A stretch of 64,000 nucleotides of DNA, from NCBI GenBank assembly GCA_964020085.1, contig OZ026604.1:16385858-16449857 (forward strand), in the 5' to 3' direction. This document shows, piece after piece, positions 63,326 through 64,000 of this stretch. The position numbers and the translations under genes were made by a program. This DNA comes from Micromussa lordhowensis (taxonomy: Eukaryota > Cnidaria > Anthozoa > Scleractinia > Lobophylliidae). The notes under the pieces are model-generated. The model was not told the origin of the DNA and did not search any database. It saw only the letters and a program-made list of their open reading frames with translations. How positions within the stretch are numbered: the stretch's first letter is position 1; each line of letters opens with the position of its first letter.

Positions 63326-63535
63326 CCTCTAAGCTAACCGTCGGCTGGCTTGATGCAAAAATACTATCTACACATGGGACGCTCGTCACTCATGGATACA
63401 TGTGTTGTGATAATGTTCCAGGTATTTCTGCAGCATCTAACTCCTTTACTGTCACTGTCCACGTTCACTGCACTCTGGCTTACAATCCTTGAATTCATGG
63501 ACAAGTACATGCACGCAGATAAAAGCGATCTTTTG
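20007..63535 (+). CDS. GBF1: GBF1, Golgi brefeldin-A-resistance Arf guanine-nucleotide exchange factor, 32 exons, C-terminus beyond window
   Basis: GBF1 activates Arf1 at the ER-Golgi boundary so that COPI coats can form. Exons on the plus strand: 20007-20105, 21693-21759, 30989-31120, 31411-31529, 32871-32979, 33552-33612, 34693-34747, 37161-37634, 40673-40880, 41229-41313, 41718-41853, 44502-44600, 45182-45274, 45806-45907, 48880-49048, 49833-50074, 50866-51068, 51458-51581, 52421-52543, 53062-53144, 53800-53863, 54114-54286, 54505-54604, 55692-55868, 56027-56091, 57138-57249, 57865-57936, 58178-58293, 58432-58506, 60312-61482, 61737-61838 and 63422-63535. All have AG/GT borders and the phase is preserved at every join, giving about 1708 codons. 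Domain order is DCB, HUS, Sec7, HDS1-3, as in animal GBF1. After the last exon only the short C-terminal tail is missing. Start codon chosen at 20007 because it precedes [10 protein letters not shown], matching the family N-terminus. Confidence 0.96.
20106..21692. other. GBF1 intron 1, no recognised element
   Basis: Mostly AT-rich unique sequence. A more GC-rich patch at about 21220-21520 contains several direct short motifs (CAGGGGC, GGCAGGGGCCGCTCG), but I found neither a coding frame with family support nor clear terminal repeats. An intronic enhancer this close to the promoter is possible but not shown. Confidence 0.4.
21693..34747 (+). CDS. GBF1: GBF1 exons 2-7: rest of DCB domain
   Basis: Six short exons, codons 34-214. 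Exon 2 is [18 protein letters not shown]. Exon 3 contains [12 protein letters not shown] and [10 protein letters not shown], close to invariant in the family. Exon 4 contains [17 protein letters not shown]. Exon 5 contains [20 protein letters not shown]. Exons 6 and 7 give [20 protein letters not shown] and RLPQFKEEL. The DCB domain mediates dimerisation and folds onto HUS. Exon 2 (67 bases), exon 6 (61) and exon 7 (55) are very small. Intron 2 is the largest (9.2 kb) and holds a LINE and several MITEs. Confidence 0.95.
23052..23678. mobile_element. TTAA-bounded MITE in GBF1 intron 2
   Basis: TTAA at 23048-23051 precedes GGAGGCTCGAAAG. The right end CTTTCGAGCCTCC is followed by TTAA at 23679-23682. 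The 13 bp ends are perfect inverted repeats. It is 627 bp long with no transposase. Confidence 0.85.
24151..24217. repeat. Short tandem repeat based on CCTTAGTG
   Basis: Six to seven imperfect 9-11 bp units (CACCTTAGTGCCTTAGTGCT and so on). No other feature here. Confidence 0.6.
24341..24505. mobile_element. Small hairpin MITE, about 165 bp
   Basis: ACTTAATTATTG...ACATTGTATCTAATG on the left is matched by the inverted CATCAGATACAATGTAAATA...AATAATTAAGT on the right. The loop is short (about 70 bases). Non-coding. Confidence 0.75.
24635..24972. mobile_element. MITE with perfect 40 bp terminal inverted repeats
   Basis: The left 40 bases begin CAATAGACCTTTTTACCGAT and end GGCCATCTTGAATTC. The right 40 bases are their exact reverse complement. 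A second inner inversion (ATTATGGG / CCCATAAT) extends the fold. Perfect ends over 40 bases suggest recent activity. The ends contain CAAGATGGCCGCC, close to a YY1 site. Confidence 0.85.
27222..28070. mobile_element. Cluster of three tRNA-derived SINE copies, one inverted
   Basis: Copy A (27613 down to 27222, minus) has a tRNA-like head at 27580-27508 with A-box TAGCTCAGTCGG and B-box GTTTCGATTCCC, then a tail shared by all copies (ATTCATGGGTTCAATTAGCA). Copy B (about 27635-27835, plus) lacks the 5' half of the head. Copy C (about 27848-28070, plus) keeps the A-box but has lost the B-box. The head can form an acceptor stem (GACCTCG / CAAGGTC) and T arm, but the anticodon arm is poor, so it is SINE rather than a working tRNA gene. 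A foldback MITE (27301-27447) sits inside copy A. Confidence 0.75.
27301..27447. mobile_element. 147 bp foldback MITE inserted in SINE copy A
   Basis: GGCCCCAGTTGTTCAAAG at the left is matched by the inverted CTTTGAACAACTGGGGCC at the right, and the inversion continues through ATCACTATCCA/TGGATAGTGAT to a small central loop (GTTAACAAAACAAACCACG). A related copy is at 53348-53470. Uninterrupted SINE copy B shows the empty site (ACCCAGTTGGTTATTCATGG). Confidence 0.85.
28272..30299 (+). mobile_element. 5'-truncated non-LTR retrotransposon (LINE) with degenerate reverse transcriptase
   Basis: The translated plus strand carries reverse-transcriptase motifs in order: [20 protein letters not shown] at about 28669, KQYGFRPG at about 28820, [19 protein letters not shown] at about 28930, [20 protein letters not shown] at about 29106, and the catalytic YADD at about 29197. 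At least three frameshifts or stops break the frame (near 28650, 28865 and 29430), so it is dead. No endonuclease domain is present. ACAGATGATG occurs just before (28262-28271) and just after (30300-30309), a likely 10 bp target duplication. The 3' end is a short TGAAA repeat, as in CR1/L2-like elements. The clade is not certain. Confidence 0.85.
31846..32205 (-). repeat. Interspersed hairpin repeat, copy 2 (ATAGAAACAC family)
   Basis: Inverted relative to the copy at 5217-5505, sharing GTGTTTCTATCGAGTT, the AATGCTGTGGGAACA block and TTTGGGAGAACTCG. It is longer than copy 1 and less eroded. Confidence 0.7.
32201..32510. mobile_element. Two adjacent hairpin elements
   Basis: First (32209-32305): ACAATTAGATTAT / ATAATCTAATTGT ends around the inner stem TTTCTATCGCG / CGCGATAGAAA and GATAGTTGAC / GTCAACTATC, almost a perfect cruciform. 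Second (about 32306-32506): TTTAGTATAAATCTACTAG is matched by the inverted CTAGTAGATTTATACTAAA, with an inner hairpin ACGCTACTCACTATCTAT / ATAGATAGTGAGTAGCGT. Both are non-coding. Confidence 0.75.
33074..33372. mobile_element. TA-bounded MITE in GBF1 intron 5
   Basis: CTGTAAATCCTC at the left and GAGGATTTACAG at the right are perfect 12 bp inverted repeats, each flanked by TA (33072-33073, 33373-33374). The interior is rich in GAGAGGGGG runs. A pogo/Tc1-like origin is likely from the TA duplication. Confidence 0.75.
33833..34617 (+). mobile_element. Interspersed element, copy B, with a conserved 105-codon frame, in GBF1 intron 6
   Basis: Same element as 11576-12308 but inverted. The plus-strand frame at 34244-34561 encodes 105 residues that differ from copy A at three positions, and a 60-codon overlapping frame is also shared. 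Left end AACCGCGCAGCCGTAGG, right end CACCGCGGTTCTT. Copy B is about 50 bases longer (785 bp), through extra sequence near the left end and around 34070-34110. Confidence 0.7.
35058..35884. mobile_element. MITE of the TTAA/AGTGCC family, copy 1
   Basis: Left end AGTGCCACTATGACGA and right end TCGTAGTGGCACT are imperfect inverted repeats. TTAA follows the right end and TTCA (a one-base change) precedes the left. Interior blocks such as AAATATCTC...CGTTCCAGAGATATT and GTGATGACATCAT resemble the neighbour at 36200-36970. Confidence 0.75.
36200..36970. mobile_element. MITE of the TTAA/AGTGCC family, copy 2
   Basis: TTAA at 36196-36199 precedes AGTGCCTATGAAGTAAAAAA. The right end TTTTTTACTTCATAGGCACT is followed by TTAA at 36971-36974. 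The 20 bp ends are perfect inverted repeats. Inner inverted blocks (AGAATGGCGTTTTCC / GGAAAACGCCATTCT) make most of the element foldable. Confidence 0.85.
37161..40880 (+). CDS. GBF1: GBF1 exons 8-9: acidic, low-complexity linker between DCB and HUS
   Basis: Exon 8 (158 codons) starts [20 protein letters not shown], a basic patch, then becomes Thr/Ala-rich ([15 protein letters not shown]) and strongly acidic. Exon 9 begins [19 protein letters not shown] and ends with the conserved [13 protein letters not shown], which marks the entry to HUS in vertebrate GBF1. The middle has no alignable family sequence, as expected of a disordered linker. Phase is 0 into exon 8 and 1 out of exon 9. The intron between them (37635-40672) is filled by the nested inverted satellite. 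Confidence 0.92.
37785..40520. repeat. Nested inverted satellite array (foldback-type) in GBF1 intron 8
   Basis: Five blocks lie in mirror order. A: 37785-37990, degenerate tandem units reading AATGAACTCTACAGCTCTAC. B: about 38105-38470, tandem units like GTACTAACATACTAA and AAGGAAAGTT. Centre: a MITE at 38771-39020. B': about 39285-39450, the inverse of B (AACTTTCCTTCA, TTAGTACAACC). A': about 39455-40520, the inverse of A (GTAGAGC(C/T)(A/G)TAGAGTTCATTA), with many GTAGAGC subrepeats. Blocks A and A' share the longer unit ending in TAGAAATGTGTGATC. The arms differ in copy number, A' being five times longer than A. No reading frame is conserved. Confidence 0.8.
38771..39020. mobile_element. 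MITE (about 250 bp) at the centre of the inverted satellite
   Basis: AAGGTTGGCATACACGAGG on the left is matched by the inverted CCTCGTGTGTGCCAACCTT on the right with two mismatches. Inner inverted and direct copies of CTAGTCCC / GGGACTAG and CTTGTCC repeat several times. TTAA is present at the left junction and just right of the right one, suggesting TTAA-targeted insertion. Confidence 0.8.
41229..45907 (+). CDS. GBF1: GBF1 exons 10-14: HUS domain
   Basis: Codons about 442-613. Exon 10 is [20 protein letters not shown], exon 11 [20 protein letters not shown], exon 12 ends [13 protein letters not shown], exon 13 starts [14 protein letters not shown], and exon 14 contains the HUS-box NYDCD at codons 593-597 followed by [10 protein letters not shown]. 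The HUS box is the most conserved signature of large Arf-GEFs and is needed for DCB-HUS contact. It is intact. All junctions keep frame. Confidence 0.95.
41467..41520. repeat. (AAT)n microsatellite in GBF1 intron 10
   Basis: About 18 AAT units, between CCATGAGTCCATGTTAG and CACCTTGTATCCAACAAGG, fragments of an interspersed repeat also seen near 8977 and 32550. Confidence 0.8.
42232..42930. mobile_element. TA-bounded MITE with perfect 28 bp ends, in GBF1 intron 11
   Basis: TA precedes CAGTACCGCTCAAAAGTAAG (the repeat continues GTTACCACC). The right end is the exact inverse, followed by TA. The left interior has six or seven imperfect copies of TCTCGTTTCTC. Its first bases match those of the 2 kb element at 14994-17006, and a lone end is also seen at 45979-46011. 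Confidence 0.85.
43840..44256 (+). mobile_element. 3' fragment of a Penelope-like retroelement with a hammerhead-like motif
   Basis: The plus-strand frame 43893-44123 contains [36 protein letters not shown] and [18 protein letters not shown]. This pattern matches the C-terminal part of Penelope-like elements, downstream of the GIY-YIG endonuclease. It is followed at 44167-44198 by CTGATGA, a 5 bp stem GTCCG / CGGAC, and GAAA, the layout of the hammerhead ribozymes these elements carry. AAAAGTTTTACAAAC at about 43858 and its inverse GTTTGTAAAACTTTT at about 44230 flank the fragment. The endonuclease core and reverse transcriptase are missing. Confidence 0.7.
46032..46359. mobile_element. TTAA-bounded MITE in GBF1 intron 14
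   Basis: TTAA at 46028-46031 precedes GGTGACTC. The right end GAGCCACC is followed by TTAA at 46360-46363. The ends match at seven of eight bases. Length 328 bp, non-coding. It directly follows the lone CAGTA(C/T)(C/T)GCTCAAAAGTAAG end at 45979. Confidence 0.7.
46540..47342. mobile_element. Foldback element with tandem-repeat arms, in GBF1 intron 14
   Basis: CAGGGTGTCTGGTAAACCTGAAT on the left is matched by the inverted ATTCAGGTTTTCCAGACACCC on the right. Just inside, both arms are tandem runs of a roughly 9-10 bp unit: GAATAGTCG on the left (46558-46680) and its inverse CACTATTCG on the right (47165-47325). TTCTGGA on both outer sides may be a target duplication. The middle about 480 bases are unique. 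Confidence 0.75.
47443..48633. mobile_element. Composite: TIR element with AATACGGTCACC repeats, split by a LINE 3' fragment
   Basis: CTGTGGAACCCCACC at the left (47442) and GGGTTCCACT at the right are inverted. Several copies of the motif (ATTAATACGGTCACC) lie at 47458-47540, 48295-48340 and 48550-48625, on either side of a LINE-like stretch. The termini recall pogo/Tigger elements (inference). Confidence 0.55.
47700..48295 (+). mobile_element. LINE 3' fragment
   Basis: In the plus-strand frame from about 47812: [20 protein letters not shown] and [20 protein letters not shown], which resembles the C-terminal end of CR1/Jockey-type ORF2 proteins. The 3' end is a TATTG microsatellite (about 48270-48290). 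No reverse-transcriptase motifs remain. Confidence 0.65.
48880..50074 (+). CDS. GBF1: GBF1 exons 15-16: end of HUS and linker to Sec7
   Basis: Exon 15 begins [20 protein letters not shown] (HUS end) and becomes Lys-rich (KLQKKKTG). Exon 16 is a Ser/Pro/acidic linker ([20 protein letters not shown]) ending in LAKLRQRKK, the basic segment that precedes Sec7 in vertebrates (IEIKNKKK). The linker is short and not alignable. Donor is GTATCC at 50075. Confidence 0.92.
50232..50530 (-). mobile_element. tRNA-derived SINE with 10 bp target-site duplication, in GBF1 intron 16
   Basis: Read on the minus strand from 50530. The head carries A-box TGGCCTCATGGTTAGTGC and B-box GGTTCGAGCCC. It is followed by a conserved-looking core (GACACTTTACTCTCACGGTG, then TATAAATGGGTACCGGC). 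TGGTAGCCTA at 50222-50231 and 50531-50540 is an exact 10 bp duplication. Complete and probably fairly young. Confidence 0.85.
50866..53863 (+). CDS. GBF1: GBF1 exons 17-21: catalytic Sec7 domain
   Basis: Codons about 751-949. Sec7 pulls GDP from Arf by inserting a glutamate finger. Here the finger lies in [13 protein letters not shown] and is E843. The second motif reads MLNVDQHN (codons 881-888), where the family usually has MLNTDQHN. The tyrosine (Y877), aspartate (D885) and methionine (M897) seen at brefeldin-A contact positions in sensitive GBF1 proteins are all present, so drug sensitivity is plausible. Other landmarks: [31 protein letters not shown], and NEEIVMPSE. Five exons, all in phase. 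Confidence 0.96.
53348..53470. mobile_element. Foldback MITE, second copy of the GGCCCCAGTTG family
   Basis: Same family as 27301-27447 (shared GTTAACACTTATCCAGTGG, GGATAGCGTGGTTTGTTTTG and CAACTGGGGCC), with a shorter or eroded left end (AGGTTGTTCGAAAGG). In GBF1 intron 20. Confidence 0.75.
54114..57249 (+). CDS. GBF1: GBF1 exons 22-26: HDS1 region
   Basis: Codons about 950-1158. Exon 22 starts [16 protein letters not shown] and holds [14 protein letters not shown]. Exon 23 contains [20 protein letters not shown]. Exon 24 contains [18 protein letters not shown], nearly identical to vertebrates. Exon 25 is [20 protein letters not shown]. Exon 26 contains [21 protein letters not shown]1 binds lipid and helps place the protein on Golgi membranes and lipid droplets. 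No frame breaks seen. Confidence 0.94.
56622..56818. repeat. Compound (ATT)n microsatellite
   Basis: Two ATT-rich stretches (about 56622-56697 and about 56775-56818) around an AT-rich spacer, in GBF1 intron 25. Nothing else is recognisable nearby. Confidence 0.8.
57865..61482 (+). CDS. GBF1: GBF1 exons 27-30: HDS2-HDS3 region, including the largest exon
   Basis: Exon 27 is [20 protein letters not shown]. Exon 28 contains [18 protein letters not shown]. Exon 29 contains [18 protein letters not shown]. Exon 30 (60312-61482, 391 codons) starts [20 protein letters not shown] and runs through an acidic Ser-rich stretch, then [11 protein letters not shown], a Lys/Ser-rich low-complexity patch, and finally [20 protein letters not shown] and [14 protein letters not shown]. 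Those last motifs are strongly conserved. The 403-codon open frame here begins at a GTG inside the exon and reads on into the intron. It is not a separate gene. Intron 29 holds the LINE at 58780-60125. Confidence 0.95.
58780..60125 (+). mobile_element. 5'-truncated L1/Tx1-like LINE with perfect 16 bp target-site duplication
   Basis: AAGTTCACTGATTGGA occurs exactly at 58764-58779 and again at 60126-60141. Between them the plus strand encodes the C-terminal part of an L1/Tx1-type ORF2: [65 protein letters not shown] frameshift at about 59040, a stop at 59267 and a disrupted zinc-knuckle region (about 59560-59660, flanked by GAGACGTCTTG repeats) show it is dead. The 3' region is AT-rich and ends in an A run. 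Confidence 0.85.
61737..63535 (+). CDS. GBF1: GBF1 exons 31-32: last exons in the window
   Basis: Exon 31 (61737-61838) encodes [13 protein letters not shown] and [13 protein letters not shown]. Exon 32 (63422-63535) encodes [20 protein letters not shown] and [16 protein letters not shown], with donor GTGAGT at 63536. Vertebrate GBF1 continues SEAIPESLKNMLLVMDTA at this point. I find no such exon before base 64000, so the stop codon lies to the right. Confidence 0.95.
62441..63240. repeat. Four tandem copies of a 146 bp unit, the first split by a SINE
   Basis: The marker GAGAATAAGTTATTTTATTT recurs at 62835, 62981 and 63127 (146 bp apart), and a diverged copy at 62470. Between 62512 and 62711 the first copy is interrupted by a tRNA-derived insert. 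The last three units are almost identical; the first is more diverged. Each unit carries AAGAAACAAGTGCTTGTTGC and an (ATT)n tract. Confidence 0.85.
62512..62711 (-). mobile_element. tRNA-derived SINE inside the 146 bp tandem repeat
   Basis: On the minus strand from 62703: GGAGGCAGCGTGGCCGAGTG (A-box TGGCCGAGTGG) and GGTTCGAGTCCC (B-box at about 62640-62652). The tail at the left is a repeat of TTTTTTTGACAT. The acceptor-stem halves do not pair well, so it is a SINE rather than a tRNA gene. Confidence 0.75.
63234..63324. repeat. (ATT)n-(GTT)n-(ATT)n microsatellite
   Basis: A compound trinucleotide tract next to GBF1 exon 32. Confidence 0.85.
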
Positions 63536-63879
63536 GTGAGTTTCTGGGATATTTCAATCAACCTTCAAAACTTGGAGAAGTGACTCTTTAAGTGAAAAGA
63601 CATTCATCCTAAGAAGGGAGTAGTAATCTTTTAAGGCCCAAAATGAGTACAAATATTGTTTATAAGCTGTGTACGGGCGCCTCCACAGGGCCGCTATATA
63701 CAGACAAGGTTGTTTATAGTTTTTCTGTTTTTGTGTTGCAAGATGATAAGCCTAATGAGTAATGTTTGGTATTCATGCGACACAAGACGACTTTTAACTC
63801 CAAGTTGTTGCGCCAACGTGATATGTGTCAGCTTAGTTGTTGTGTCACCTTTTAATCAATCAGTTGATCAATCAATCTA

Positions 63880-63921
63880 TCCGTCACTCACTCACTCAGT
63901 CAATGAATGAATGAATGAATG

Positions 63922-63954
<33 letters not shown>

Positions 63955-64000
63955 GTCAGTCAGTCAGTCAGTCACTCAGTCACTCAGTCACTCTCACTCA
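63880..64000. repeat. Tetranucleotide microsatellite at the right edge
   Basis: Runs of CACTCAGT, AATG, AATC and CAGT tetramers up to the last base; it continues past the window. Confidence 0.85.

Overview
This is animal nuclear DNA, most likely from an anthozoan cnidarian such as a stony coral. Two conserved metazoan genes are recognisable by their protein sequence. Both are split into short exons with canonical GT/AG boundaries in large AT-rich introns, and the introns are packed with MITEs, SINE-like elements, LINE remnants and a Penelope-like fragment. The cnidarian assignment is inferred from this repeat style and gene structure; the species cannot be named from the window.

The two genes stand head to head. 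On the minus strand, 19581 down to 3184 carries the first eight coding exons (about 515 codons) of SRRT/ARS2, the nuclear cap-binding-complex partner in RNA processing. Its RRM, zinc-finger and C-terminal exons must lie left of base 1. On the plus strand, 20007 to 63535 carries 32 coding exons (about 1708 codons) of GBF1, the Golgi Arf1 guanine-nucleotide exchange factor; only its extreme C-terminus runs off the right edge. All 32 exon joins keep the reading frame. The roughly 425 bp between the start codons looks like a CpG-containing bidirectional promoter, with a perfect TGACGTCA palindrome, a YY1-like AAGATGGCG and an E2F-like TTTGGCGC.

ARS2 introns (1-19324) hold a decayed P2X7-C-terminal-like coding fragment (1075-1785), tandem tRNA-like heads (3651-4063), palindromic and TTAA-bounded MITEs (4219-6245), a roughly 200-230 bp tandem repeat in two blocks (7180-7830 and 10915-12720), and a 2 kb TA-bounded inverted-repeat element (14994-17006). 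The second tandem block is split by a 733 bp element (11576-12308).

GBF1 introns (20106-63421) hold several TTAA-bounded elements, three tRNA-derived SINE copies with a foldback MITE inserted in one, and a degenerate reverse-transcriptase LINE (28272-30299). They also hold a second, inverted copy of the 733 bp element (33833-34617), a 2.7 kb nested inverted satellite array (37785-40520), a second foldback array (46540-47342), and a Penelope-like 3' end with a hammerhead-like motif (43840-44256). Further right are a 5'-truncated LINE with a perfect 16 bp target-site duplication (58780-60125) and a 146 bp tandem repeat interrupted by a SINE (62441-63240).

I see no bacterial-type operon, CRISPR array or other dedicated novel system. 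The most unusual material is the structured repeat DNA, above all the nested inverted satellite in GBF1 intron 8 and the two-copy element with a conserved 105-codon frame.
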